Source of the DNA: an uncultured Clostridia bacterium
GTDB taxonomy: Bacteria; Bacillota; Clostridia; TANB77; CAG-508
DNA length: 13,948 nt
Direction: 5' to 3'
Assembly (NCBI GenBank): GCA_947584125.1
Contig: CANPWI010000023.1
Span: 1-13,948 of the forward strand
The notes under the pieces are model-generated. The model was not told where the DNA came from. It was given only the letters and a program-made list of their open reading frames with translations, and made no database searches. Below are positions 1-7,207 of this stretch, piece after piece. A program made the translations under genes and the position numbers. The first letter of the stretch is position 1. Every line of letters begins with the position of its first letter.

Positions 1-93
1 AATCATTATATCATATTTTTGGTACTTCCTTTTTTATTTTTTATATCTTAGTGTGACATATCTATTGTAAACCTATAAATTTTTGATTTTCTC

Positions 94-122
94 TTGCATA
101 TATTAAAAATATATGCTAATAT
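94..122 (+). promoter_or_regulatory. Sigma-A-type promoter of tRNA-Trp
   Basis: A -35 box TTGCAT (94-99) and a -10 box TAATAT (117-122) are separated by exactly 17 nt. Transcription would start near 129, about 12 nt before the tRNA. The sequence is AT-rich, so chance matches are common, but position and spacing fit. The spacer is itself a perfect inverted repeat (see next entry). There is no terminator between the tRNA and the M23 gene, so this promoter may drive both. Confidence 0.5.
96..116. repeat. Perfect 9-bp inverted repeat in promoter spacer
   Basis: GCATATATT (96-104) and AATATATGC (108-116) are exact reverse complements separated by AAA. The dyad starts inside the -35 box and ends one base before the -10 box. 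This is where an operator could sit, but a dyad in sequence this AT-rich may also arise by chance. Confidence 0.4.
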
Positions 123-140
123 TATATATGTAATTTACAA

Positions 141-214
141 AGGGGAATAGTTCATCGGTAGAATAAGAGTCTCCAAAACTCCAGAGCTAGGTTCGATTCC
201 TAGTTCCCCTGCCA
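141..214 (+). tRNA. tRNA-Trp (anticodon CCA)
   Basis: A 74-nt cloverleaf can be folded by eye. The acceptor stem AGGGGAA (141-147) pairs with TTCCCCT (204-210), followed by discriminator G and an encoded CCA (212-214). The D stem is GTTC/GAAT with a G-U closing pair. The anticodon loop CTCCAAA (171-177) has U at position 33 and anticodon CCA at 173-175. The T arm is CTAGG-TTCGATT-CCTAG (187-203). Overall it matches bacterial tRNA-Trp. The outermost anticodon-stem pair is an A-C mismatch (166/182). The M23 peptidase gene begins 41 nt downstream with no terminator between. Confidence 0.96.
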
Positions 215-255
215 AAATTAAGGGGCTACAAATATTTTTAGGAGGTATCTTTTAA

Positions 256-853
256 ATGTTTAGTAGTTCTTTTTCTTATAAATCTATATTAATTTTATTA
301 GTTACATTAACTATATTAATTCCTATCTTATTTATTCCTTTTTTTAACAATCAGCAATTAATACAAGATTCTTTAATATCTAATTCTGAAATAACAATAA
401 GTTTAGCAGGTTTTGCATGGCCTACTCCTGGTGTAACTAGAATAACATCTACTTATGGCTATAGGAAATCTCCAACTGGTAATTTAGGTAATTTTCACTC
501 TGGACTTGACATTGGCGCACCTGAGGGTACTTATTTAGTTGCAATTTGTGATGGTGAAATTGTTTTTACAGGTTGGAGTCGGTTCTGGTGGTTATGCAAT
601 TATTTTAGTTTCAAATAATCTTAGAATTTCATATTGTCATACCTCATCAAAATATTTTGTTAAATCAGGTGATACTGTTAAACAAGGACAAGTTATTGGT
701 CAAGTTGGTCCAAAAAATGTTTATGAAATACCAAATAATCCTTATAAAGATTCAAATGGCAATCCAACTAATGGAGATATGACAGGTCCACACTTACATT
801 TGACATTAAAAAAAGACGGCAAAGCCGTCGATCCAATGATTTTATTTAATTAA
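256..853 (+). pseudogene. LytM/M23 peptidase, frameshifted
   Basis: This would be a secreted or membrane-anchored zinc metallopeptidase of the M23 (LytM/lysostaphin) family, which cuts peptidoglycan cross-bridges. SD GGAGG (241-245) precedes ATG 256. Residues 10-30 are a hydrophobic signal/anchor segment. The first frame holds the HxxxD zinc motif (H81, D85 in NFHSGLDIG). It continues to about residue 108 and then runs into a wrong-frame tail ending at 618. The second frame carries on with VGSGGYAIILV and the second metal motif HLH (codons 791-799) and stops at 853. Dropping one base, for example C580, restores WSGSGGYAIILV and a 198-residue protein with all metal ligands. The break is therefore a +1 frameshift: a recent mutation, an assembly error, or (least likely) programmed slippage. 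Its stop abuts the stop of the minus-strand zinc-ribbon gene. Confidence 0.85.
808..829 (-). terminator. Intrinsic terminator inside M23 coding end
   Basis: On the minus strand GACGGC-TTT-GCCGTC (829-815) is a perfect GC-rich 6-bp hairpin followed at once by seven T (complement of A808-A814). It lies 25 nt past the stop of the zinc-ribbon gene and should end the efp-zinc-ribbon transcript. On the plus strand the same bases encode the KKDGKAVD segment of the M23 peptidase. Confidence 0.8.
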
Positions 854-1327
854 TTACATATCATCATCTTCGTCAAATTCTTCTTCATGTCCACATTCTC
901 CATGACATCCACCACAATGTCCTTCACAATCATGGTGTTCGTCTTCATTCCAATCTAGTTCTATTATATTATTACATTCTGGGCATGTTACCTCTTGTTT
1001 GTTTTCATTGTTTAAATCAACTACAAATTCATAATTGCAATATGGACATACAATTTCAAAATCTGACCAATCATCAACATATAATTCTTTTTCTATTTTA
1101 TCCATACTTCCTTCTAAATTAGATATTCTTTCATTTAATTCCTTATGTCTTGCTATTAAAGCATTCATTTTATCAATATTTAATTCAGCAAGTTTATCTA
1201 ATTCATCTAAAAATAAAGTAGAAATATTATATATTTGAGTTTTTACATACTCTAATTCTTCTTTATCTGTTATATGACTTTCAATATCTGCCATAATTTT
1301 TTTAAAATTTTCTTTTAATCCTGCCAT
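854..1327 (-). CDS. Zinc-ribbon protein, CD1247 N-terminal-like
   Basis: This is a 157-residue cytoplasmic protein of unknown function. Residues 1-85 are helical and charged, probably coiled coil (LKENFKKIMADIE, then heptad-like NALIARHKELNERISNLEG). Residues 94-118 form a four-Cys zinc ribbon: CPYC (C94, C97) and CPEC (C115, C118). The last 30 residues are unusual: a His/Cys-rich patch (H131, H132, C134, H137, C138, C141, H142, C145, H147) and an acidic end (FDEDDDM), which could bind further metal. I associate the helical N-terminus plus ribbon with the clostridial 'CD1247 N-terminal domain' family, from memory and not by search. It starts 13 nt after efp stops, with an AGGAAAG site upstream, so it is very likely co-transcribed with efp. 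No enzymatic motif is seen. Confidence 0.85.
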   Translation of the reverse strand: MAGLKENFKKIMADIESHITDKEELEYVKTQIYNISTLFLDELDKLAELNIDKMNALIARHKELNERISNLEGSMDKIEKELYVDDWSDFEIVCPYCNYEFVVDLNNENKQEVTCPECNNIIELDWNEDEHHDCEGHCGGCHGECGHEEEFDEDDDM

Positions 1328-1340
1328 TTAACTTTCCTTT

Positions 1341-1907
1341 CTAAACTCTTTCCATATATTCTCCAGTTCTAGTATCTATTTTAATAACATCTCCAATGTT
1401 TATAAATAATGGAACAGATATTTCAAATCCATTTTCTAATGTTGCTGGTTTTCCAGATGTTGTTGTTGTGTTTCCACTAAATCCTGGTTCTGTATATGTA
1501 ACCTCTAATTCCACAAACATAGGTGGTTCTACTGCAAATACATTTCCTTTAAAAGATAATATTTTTACAGTCATATTTTCTTTTATGTATTTTAAAGCAT
1601 CTCCTAATTGTTCTTTGTTTAAAGGCATTTGCTCATAAGTTTCATTATCCATAAAATAATATAAATCTCCATCTGCATATAAATATTGCATTTCTCTTTT
1701 TTCTATTTCTGCTCCTTGTAATTTTTCTGATGGATTAAATGTTTTTTCTAAAACAGCTCCTGTAATTACATTTTTAAGTTTTGTTCTTACAAATGCTGCT
1801 CCTTTTCCTGGTTTTACATGTTGAAATTCAACTACTTTGTATACTGAATTATCTAATTCAAATGTTGTTCCGTTTCTTACATCTCCTGCCATATATACTT
1901 CTGCCAT
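1341..1907 (-). CDS. efp: Translation elongation factor P
   Basis: EF-P binds between the ribosomal P and E sites and relieves stalling at polyproline stretches. The protein has 188 residues, close to the usual 185. The N-terminal KOW-like domain contains [18 protein letters not shown], whose loop lysine (K35 here) is the residue modified in many bacteria. The two OB-fold domains follow: [19 protein letters not shown] in the middle, and the hallmark [17 protein letters not shown] and [14 protein letters not shown] at the end. The start at 1907 is chosen because GGGAG lies 7 nt upstream; Met6 is an alternative without a good SD. It has its own promoter (1943-1971) and leads a two-gene unit with the zinc-ribbon protein. 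Confidence 0.97.
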   Translation of the reverse strand: MAEVYMAGDVRNGTTFELDNSVYKVVEFQHVKPGKGAAFVRTKLKNVITGAVLEKTFNPSEKLQGAEIEKREMQYLYADGDLYYFMDNETYEQMPLNKEQLGDALKYIKENMTVKILSFKGNVFAVEPPMFVELEVTYTEPGFSGNTTTTSGKPATLENGFEISVPLFINIGDVIKIDTRTGEYMERV

Positions 1908-1942
1908 AATTATTCTCCCTTCAAATTTATTTTATCCTATCT

Positions 1943-1971
1943 ATAATACTATATTTTACAAAAAAAATCAA
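1943..1971 (-). promoter_or_regulatory. Sigma-A-type promoter of efp
   Basis: On the minus strand TTGATT (1971-1966) and TATTAT (1948-1943) are separated by 17 nt. The predicted start near 1936 gives a leader of about 30 nt with the GGGAG site before ATG 1907. It lies in the gap between miaB and efp, so efp need not depend on read-through from miaB. Confidence 0.6.
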
Positions 1972-2005
1972 GTATTATGCAAACTTTAATGTTAATTTAT
2001 TAATT

Positions 2006-3382
2006 TTAACTTATTTTTCCCTTCAAATACCATAAACAATTTTCCACAATTTTTATATTGATTACATTATTTATTAATTCTTTATTGCCCTCAAAAACAA
2101 CTACTTTGTTAGTGCTAGTTCTACCTGTTAGCATTTTATTATTGTTTTTACTTTCTCCTTCTACAAGTATTTTTTGAATAGTTCCAATATATTTTTCATT
2201 ATTTTCTATTGTTTGTTTTTCTACTAATTCTTTTAGTTTATCAAATCTTTTATGTTTAATTTCTTCAGGTATTTGATTTTCCATTTTGTCAGCTCTTGTT
2301 CCAACTCTTCTTGAATATATAAACATAAATACTTGTTCAAATTTAACCTTTTTTACTACATCTAAAGTTTCTTCAAAATCCTCTTCTTTTTCTCCTGGAA
2401 ATCCAACTATAATATCTGTTGAAAATACTACATCTGGAATTTTTGTTTTTATTTTCTTTACTAATTCAAGATATTGTTCTTTTGTATATTTTCTATTCAT
2501 TGCTTTTAATACATTAGAACTACCTGATTGAAGAGGTAAATGTAATACTCTGCTTATTTTTTTATTTTTAGCAATTACATCTATTACATCATCTGTAAAA
2601 TCTTTTGGATGTGGTGATACAAATCTAACTATTTCAATTCCATCAATTTTACATACATCTTCTAGTAATTTATCAAATCCATAATCTTCTCTACCTTTAT
2701 ATGAATTTACATTTTGTCCTAAAAGAGTTATTTCTTTATATCCTTTTTCTGCTAAATTTCTAATTTCGTTTAATATATCTTCTGGTTTTCTGCTTCTTTC
2801 TCTACCTCTAACATAAGGCACTATACAATATGTACAAAAATTATTACATCCGTACATTATTGTAACTGATGCTTTAATATTGTCTTCTCTTTTTATAGGT
2901 AACCCCTCATATATTTCTCCATCTATGTTTATTACATCTTCGATTTTTTTATTTTCACAAATTGCATTATATAAATCTTCCGGGAATTTGTGTAATGTGT
3001 GAGTTCCAAATATAATGTCATAAAAAGGGTAACTTTTATTTAACTTTTCCACAATATGTTCTTCTTGCATCATACAACCACCTATTGCTAAAATTACACC
3101 TTTATCTTCTTTTATTTTTTTAACCTCTCCTATTTTTCCAAATAATTTATCTTCTGCATTTTCTCTTACACAGCAAGTATTAAATAATACCAAATCTGCT
3201 TGTTTCATATCTTCACACTTATTGTAGCCCATTTCTTCTAACATACCACATAATTTTTCAGAGTCATTTTCATTTAATTGACATCCCATTGTTAAAATAT
3301 AATAATTTAATTTTTTATTTTTATTAATTTCTTTAACTTTTTCTATATATTCTTTTTGTTTTGTTATTTCTATATTATTCAA
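2006..3382 (-). CDS. miaB: tRNA methylthiotransferase MiaB
   Basis: This is a radical-SAM iron-sulfur enzyme that adds the 2-methylthio group to N6-isopentenyladenosine at position 37 of tRNAs reading UNN codons. It has 458 residues, normal for the family. The N-terminal domain carries the three cysteines for the auxiliary cluster: C34 (LTMGCQLNE), C70 (FNTCCVRE) and C103 (IGGCMMQ). The radical-SAM CxxxCxxC is C179, C183, C186 (YGCNNFCTYC), followed by VPYVRGRERSR, typical of MiaB. A TRAM RNA-binding domain ends the protein (about 395-455, with GRTSTNKVVVFEG). The start is TTG at 3382, with TAGGA seven bases upstream. A TATAAT lies at 3428-3423 on the minus strand but without a convincing -35. 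The next gene, efp, also acts in translation. Confidence 0.96.
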   Translation of the reverse strand: MNNIEITKQKEYIEKVKEINKNKKLNYYILTMGCQLNENDSEKLCGMLEEMGYNKCEDMKQADLVLFNTCCVRENAEDKLFGKIGEVKKIKEDKGVILAIGGCMMQEEHIVEKLNKSYPFYDIIFGTHTLHKFPEDLYNAICENKKIEDVINIDGEIYEGLPIKREDNIKASVTIMYGCNNFCTYCIVPYVRGRERSRKPEDILNEIRNLAEKGYKEITLLGQNVNSYKGREDYGFDKLLEDVCKIDGIEIVRFVSPHPKDFTDDVIDVIAKNKKISRVLHLPLQSGSSNVLKAMNRKYTKEQYLELVKKIKTKIPDVVFSTDIIVGFPGEKEEDFEETLDVVKKVKFEQVFMFIYSRRVGTRADKMENQIPEEIKHKRFDKLKELVEKQTIENNEKYIGTIQKILVEGESKNNNKMLTGRTSTNKVVVFEGNKELINNVINIKIVENCLWYLKGKIS

Positions 3383-3542
3383 GTTTTATTCCTACTTTCT
3401 ATACTATTTCCTTTTTCCTATTATTATATATGAAATTTACTAAAAAATCTATATTTTTATAAATTTAGTTTTAAATTTATTATATTTTACTTTTTTTAAT
3501 ATATATAATAACATAAATAACTATTCTTTTAAATACATATTT

Positions 3543-3588
3543 AAAAAACAAGAGATAAGCTAGATAAAAAGCCTATCTCTTGTTTTTT
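3543..3588 (-). terminator. Strong hairpin terminator after GLUG gene
   Basis: A perfect 15-bp stem, AAAAAACAAGAGATA (3543-3557) with TATCTCTTGTTTTTT (3574-3588), is extended by two G-C pairs across one mismatch and leaves a loop near 3561-3570. It lies 7 nt past the stop of the GLUG-repeat gene. Six T follow on either strand, so it could work in both directions, but only the minus strand has a gene feeding into it. Confidence 0.85.
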
Positions 3589-3594
3589 ATTATT

Positions 3595-6500
3595 TTATCT
3601 TAATTCTGGATAATTATTATTTTCTATTTTCCAAATACTATTAAAATCCCAACCAACATAGGTTTCTCTTTTTTTCATATCATTAGTACTCAAACCTGCT
3701 CCATAACTACCTGTAGTTATTTCAGATGTTTGTGTATCCCAATATGAATTTGTTATTGTTCCACTATTTTTTCCTCCTACTAAACCTCCTACATTACTAC
3801 TTCCTCCTGTAACTTTTCCTATTGAATAACTATTTGTTATTGTTCCACCTTCGCTATATCCTACTAATCCTCCTATACATCTTCCTTTTCCTTCTACTTG
3901 TACTTGTGAATAACAATTTTCTATTGTTCCTGCATTATCATATCCAATCAGTCCTCCTACATTAGCACTACCATCACTATAACCATTCTCTATTTTTCCA
4001 CTTACTGCTACCTTACTTATTTTTCCTCCAGCATTATATCCTCCTAGTCCTCCTATATATCTTCCATTTCCTGCTGTTATACTACAATCTTTTATTCTTA
4101 CATTTTCTATGCTTGCTCCTGTATCTACATATCCAAACAATCCTGTATAATTTTCTTCTCTATTTATTTGTAATTTACTTATTGTATGTCCTTTTCCATT
4201 AAAGCTTCCAGTAAATTTATTTGAATTATTTCCTATTGGGGTAAAGTTTGTTATTCCTTCATTTTCTAAATTTATATCATTTACTAATTCATAATGTGAC
4301 CCTAATTCATAATTCATTAAACCTAATTGTTTTCCATTTGTTATTTGATATGGATTTTCTTTTGTTCCTATTCCTTTCATTATTTCATATTCTTTTAATA
4401 CTGTTTTTATTTCTTCTGGTTCTCCCATTCCTTTTAAATATGGGGTTGTTTTTCCTTCTTCTATTTCCCATACACTATTAAAGTCCCATTTATTTTGATA
4501 AAATTCTTTTTGTGTTAAAGCAGATAATAATGCTGTTTCTCCATTACTACTTTTTTCTAATCCTGATGTTTCTTTTGTCCAATATGAATTTGTTATTGTT
4601 CCAGTATATAAATATCCTACTAAGCCTCCTACATTACTACTTCCTCCTGTAACTTTTCCTATTGAATAACTATTTGTTATTGTTCCACCTTCACTATATC
4701 CTACTAAGCCTCCTATACATCTTCCTTTTCCTTCTATTTGTAATTGTGAATAACAATTTTCTATTGTTCCTGCATTATTATTATATCCAATCAGTCCTCC
4801 TACATTAGCACTACCATCACTATAACCATTCTCTATTTTTCCACTTACTGCTACCTTACTTATTTTTCCTCCATAATTATATCCTACTAGTCCTCCTACA
4901 TATCTTCCATTTCCTGTTGTCATACTACAATCTTTTATTCTTACACTTTCTATGCTTGCTCCTGTATCTACATATCCAAATAGTCCTGTATAATTTTCAT
5001 TTCTATTTATTTTCAAGTTACTTATTGTGTGTCCTTTTCCATTAAAGTTTCCAGTAAATTTATTTGAATTATTTCCTATTGGTGTCCAATTTTCTATTTG
5101 TTCTAAATTTATATCATTTGCTAATTCATAATATACTCCTAATTCATAATTCATTAAACCTAATTGTTTTCCATTTGTTATTTGGTATGGTTTTTCTTTT
5201 GTTCCTATTCCTTTCATTATTTCATATCCTTCTAATGCTGTTTTTATTTCTTCTGGCTCTCCCATTCCTTTTAAATATGGAGTTGTTTTTCCTTCTTCTA
5301 TTTCCCATACACTATTAAAGTCCCATTTATTTTGATAAAATTCTCTTTGTGTTAAAGCAGATAATAATACTGATTCTCCATAATTACTTTTTTCTACTCC
5401 TGATGTATCTTTTGTCCAATATGAATCTGTTATTGTTCCAGTATACAAATATCCTACTAAGCCTCCTACATTACTATTTCCTCCTGTAACTTTTCCTATT
5501 GAATAACTATTTGTTATTGTTCCACCTTCACTATATCCTACTAAGCCTCCTATACATCTTCCTTTTCCTTCTATTTGTAATTGTGAATAACAATTTTCTA
5601 TTGTTCCTGCATTATTATTATATCCAATCAGTCCTCCTACATTAGCACTACCATCACTATAACCATTCTCTATTTTTCCACTTACTGCTACCTTACTTAT
5701 TTTTTCTCCAGCATTATATCCTACTAGTCCTCCTACATATCTTCCATTTCCTGTTGTTATACTACAATCTTTTATTTTTATATTTTCTATACTTGCTCCT
5801 GTATTTACATATCCAAATAATCCTGTATAATTTTCTTCTCTATTTATTTTCAAGTTAATTATTGTATATCCATTTCCATTAAATTTACCTGAAAATCTAT
5901 TTTTAGAATTATTATTTATCCCTATTGGTACAAAGTTTTCTATTTTGCCTAAATCTATGTCATTTCCTAATTCTATTGTTAATCCTGAACAATTTTTTCC
6001 TGAATTTACCTCTGTTGCTAATTGTTGAAGCTCAGTTTCTGTTGTTATTACATACTCTGTTCCTAAAATATTCAAATCATTTATTTGATATCTACTTGGA
6101 TTACCACCCTTATCTTTCGCAATTATATTTATTTCTTTTAAATATTTTTGATATGGTGCTACAACTTTTAACTTTTCTTCTTTTGTTGTGTATTTTTCTT
6201 CATAAGTAAATGTTTTTACTAAAGATGTACTTGTATTAGAATTATTTTCATCACTTACTTTTCTTTCAACAGTAATTTCTGCTATTCCGCTTTCTTCATC
6301 TTGTACACTTATTTCTAACATTTTTGTTGCTTGGTCATATTTTGCTTGTACTGTTGGATTTATTGTATCATTTTCTGCTTCTGTTCTATACTTTCCAAGC
6401 ATTTCCACCTCATATTGCCAGTTTTCTTTTAATGTAATTTTAGCTAAAAATTTTTTCTCAGTTATTACTATTACACTATCACCTGTTATATCTCCACCTT

Positions 6501-6825
6501 CTCCTACTGCAATATCTTCACTTTGATTTTCTGTGTCAATGCCTATTATTATTTTCTCTTCCATTAATTTATTAACTACTTCTCCAAGTGTTGGAAAGTC
6601 CTCACCATTTTGAGTTTTTTCCATTATCAAATCTTGTATAGATATTTCTATTTTCTCCTTAGCTTCTTCCATTTCATACTTTTCTACACTCTTTTTTGAT
6701 TTATTAAATATTCCATTTGAGCCTACTGCAAAATTTATTGCAACTCCTGCTAATATTAATAAAATAATTATTGTGATTATCAATGCTACTAATGTAATTG
6801 CTTTATTATTCTTAATACTTTTCAT
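3595..6825 (-). CDS. GLUG-repeat surface protein, prepilin-like start
   Basis: This is a 1076-residue predicted exported protein. The N-terminus, a short basic leader (MKSIKNNK) then a hydrophobic run of about 22 residues (AITLVALIITIIILLILAGV), resembles class III prepilin signals and continues into a charged helix (KKSVEKYEMEEAKEKIEIS). The Glu expected at mature position 5 is replaced (TLVAL rather than TLIEL). Residues about 100-250 are a linker rich in Glu, Thr and Ser. From about 254 to the end come three units of about 280 residues, each with a 'TPIGNNSNKFTGNFNGKGHT'-type opening and several GLUG motifs (GLFGYVDTG, GGLVGYN, GGLIGYN, GGLVGYSEG) and closing on SYW...WDFNSVW. GLUG motifs form beta-helix-like repeats found in IgA peptidases and adhesins. 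SD AGGGGG is 5 nt from ATG 6825, and a strong terminator follows. It is probably a monocistronic cell-surface or pilus-associated protein; the ligand is unknown. No catalytic motif is seen. Confidence 0.85.
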   Translation of the reverse strand: MKSIKNNKAITLVALIITIIILLILAGVAINFAVGSNGIFNKSKKSVEKYEMEEAKEKIEISIQDLIMEKTQNGEDFPTLGEVVNKLMEEKIIIGIDTENQSEDIAVGEGGDITGDSVIVITEKKFLAKITLKENWQYEVEMLGKYRTEAENDTINPTVQAKYDQATKMLEISVQDEESGIAEITVERKVSDENNSNTSTSLVKTFTYEEKYTTKEEKLKVVAPYQKYLKEINIIAKDKGGNPSRYQINDLNILGTEYVITTETELQQLATEVNSGKNCSGLTIELGNDIDLGKIENFVPIGINNNSKNRFSGKFNGNGYTIINLKINREENYTGLFGYVNTGASIENIKIKDCSITTGNGRYVGGLVGYNAGEKISKVAVSGKIENGYSDGSANVGGLIGYNNNAGTIENCYSQLQIEGKGRCIGGLVGYSEGGTITNSYSIGKVTGGNSNVGGLVGYLYTGTITDSYWTKDTSGVEKSNYGESVLLSALTQREFYQNKWDFNSVWEIEEGKTTPYLKGMGEPEEIKTALEGYEIMKGIGTKEKPYQITNGKQLGLMNYELGVYYELANDINLEQIENWTPIGNNSNKFTGNFNGKGHTISNLKINRNENYTGLFGYVDTGASIESVRIKDCSMTTGNGRYVGGLVGYNYGGKISKVAVSGKIENGYSDGSANVGGLIGYNNNAGTIENCYSQLQIEGKGRCIGGLVGYSEGGTITNSYSIGKVTGGSSNVGGLVGYLYTGTITNSYWTKETSGLEKSSNGETALLSALTQKEFYQNKWDFNSVWEIEEGKTTPYLKGMGEPEEIKTVLKEYEIMKGIGTKENPYQITNGKQLGLMNYELGSHYELVNDINLENEGITNFTPIGNNSNKFTGSFNGKGHTISKLQINREENYTGLFGYVDTGASIENVRIKDCSITAGNGRYIGGLGGYNAGGKISKVAVSGKIENGYSDGSANVGGLIGYDNAGTIENCYSQVQVEGKGRCIGGLVGYSEGGTITNSYSIGKVTGGSSNVGGLVGGKNSGTITNSYWDTQTSEITTGSYGAGLSTNDMKKRETYVGWDFNSIWKIENNNYPELR
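3598..6066 (-). repeat. Three tandem ~840-bp coding repeats
   Basis: The same block recurs with a period of about 840 and 837 bp; for instance the strings beginning TAAACCTCCT (3781), TAAGCCTCCT (4621) and TAAGCCTCCT (5458) are equivalent. Large parts of the three units are almost identical in DNA as well as protein (the stretch encoding KVAVSGKIENGYSDGSANVG in particular). The units differ mainly at their ends: the first opens with a different sequence (EYVITTETELQQLATEV) and the last closes with SYWDTQTSEITTGSYGAG. Boundaries are approximate. Such identity suggests recent duplication or ongoing homogenisation, and the array could expand or contract by recombination. Confidence 0.85.
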
Positions 6826-6882
6826 CTTTTCCCCCTAGTTTATTTTAATTTTTTACTTTTAACTTAACTTTCTCAATTAATG

Positions 6883-6910
6883 ATATTATAGATATGTAAG
6901 CTAAGAACAA
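6883..6910 (-). promoter_or_regulatory. Possible promoter of GLUG-repeat gene
   Basis: On the minus strand TTGTTC (6910-6905) is followed after 16 nt by TAATAT (6888-6883). It would give a leader of about 50 nt before the AGGGGG site. The -35 box falls inside the left arm of an inverted repeat (6904-6921) and the -10 overlaps the outer repeat arm, so the structured element may influence this promoter. The match is weak. Confidence 0.3.
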
Positions 6911-7007
6911 ATCGGAATGCTAATAAATTTGTAGTATTTTATTATAAATATATTAATTTGAATTGGTATAATAATTTAAATTGTAAAGCATTCCGTAAAT
7001 TTGTTCT
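6904..7007. repeat. Inner inverted repeat, 9+9 bp
   Basis: AGAACAAAT-CGGAATGCT (6904-6921) pairs with AGCATTCCG-TAA-ATTTGTTCT (6987-7007): 18 pairs with a three-base bulge, closing a loop of 65 nt. A second copy of AAATTTGT (6926-6933) could instead pair locally with the left arm ACAAAT, so two exclusive folds are possible. Confidence 0.7.
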
Positions 7008-7012
7008 AGTGC

Positions 7013-7034
7013 GAGATTTTCTGCAGAAAATCTC
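7013..7034. repeat. Perfect 22-nt palindrome
   Basis: GAGATTTTCTG (7013-7023) is followed directly by its exact reverse complement CAGAAAATCTC (7024-7034). In RNA this folds as a nine-pair hairpin with a TGCA loop; in DNA it could be a binding site for a dimeric protein. There is no T tract after it on either strand, so it is not a terminator. Confidence 0.75.
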
Positions 7035-7052
7035 TGTACAATGAGATTATTT

Positions 7053-7079
7053 TATAATAGGAAAGTATTTCCTATTATA
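7053..7079. repeat. 12-bp hairpin with GTA loop
   Basis: TATAATAGGAAA (7053-7064) and TTTCCTATTATA (7068-7079) are exact reverse complements separated by GTA. The hairpin lies just before the GC-rich island. It has no T tract downstream on either strand. Confidence 0.75.
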
Positions 7080-7086
7080 TGAAATA

Positions 7087-7133
7087 CCGACGCGCAGTTT
7101 GAAGGGAGCTTTGCGACCGACAGCAAGGAGGCG
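7087..7133. other. GC-rich island in AT-rich intergenic region
   Basis: Thirty of 47 bases are G or C, in a region that is otherwise about three-quarters A+T. ACCGAC occurs twice (7086-7091 and 7115-7120). CGCAG/TTGCG could form a small stem around 7093-7114 with a G-U pair. No start codon with an SD leads into it on either strand. The composition is unlike everything else in the window except the tRNA, which suggests selection on RNA structure or acquisition from elsewhere. Confidence 0.7.
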
Positions 7134-7207
7134 TTTTATTCGTAGCGAACATACCATACATATCATTAATTGAAAAACACAAATTTTAAAATTATCAATT
7201 CTATTGC

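Larger units (their letters stand above)
6869..7177. other. Structured repeat-like element with inverted ends
   Basis: This stretch of about 309 bp lies between the GLUG gene and the ATPase. Its ends are inverted repeats: TCAATTAATGATAT (6873-6886) and ATATCATTAATTGA (7160-7173) are exact reverse complements, and three more A-T pairs follow outside after one mismatch. Inside lie a second inverted repeat (6904-7007), a 22-nt palindrome (7013-7034), a 12-bp hairpin (7053-7079) and a GC-rich island (7087-7133). There is no credible reading frame. This could be a MITE-like or other dispersed intergenic element, or a structured non-coding RNA. I recognise no Rfam family and see no clear target-site duplication. 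The ends are my estimate. Confidence 0.5.

Noticed and set aside
3760..5850. Regularly spaced short repeats that could suggest a CRISPR array or minisatellite
   Set aside because: They fall in one long frame with period about 840 bp and encode GLUG motifs; there is no repeat-spacer pattern.
4248..6209. Hydrophobic plus-strand frames of 77-94 codons inside the GLUG gene
   Set aside because: They are antisense shadows of the repeated gene (Leu/Phe-rich because the sense strand is rich in Asn, Lys and Glu) and recur with the repeat period.
7075..7152. 25-codon frame on the minus strand across the GC-rich island (MFATNKTPPCC...)
   Set aside because: No Shine-Dalgarno site precedes the ATG, codon use is unlike the neighbours, and the stretch is better explained as a structured or repeat element.
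6869..7177. Known large RNAs (tmRNA, RNase P, 6S, SRP RNA, group II intron)
   Set aside because: I could not see the signature sequences of any of these in either orientation; a covariance-model search would settle it.
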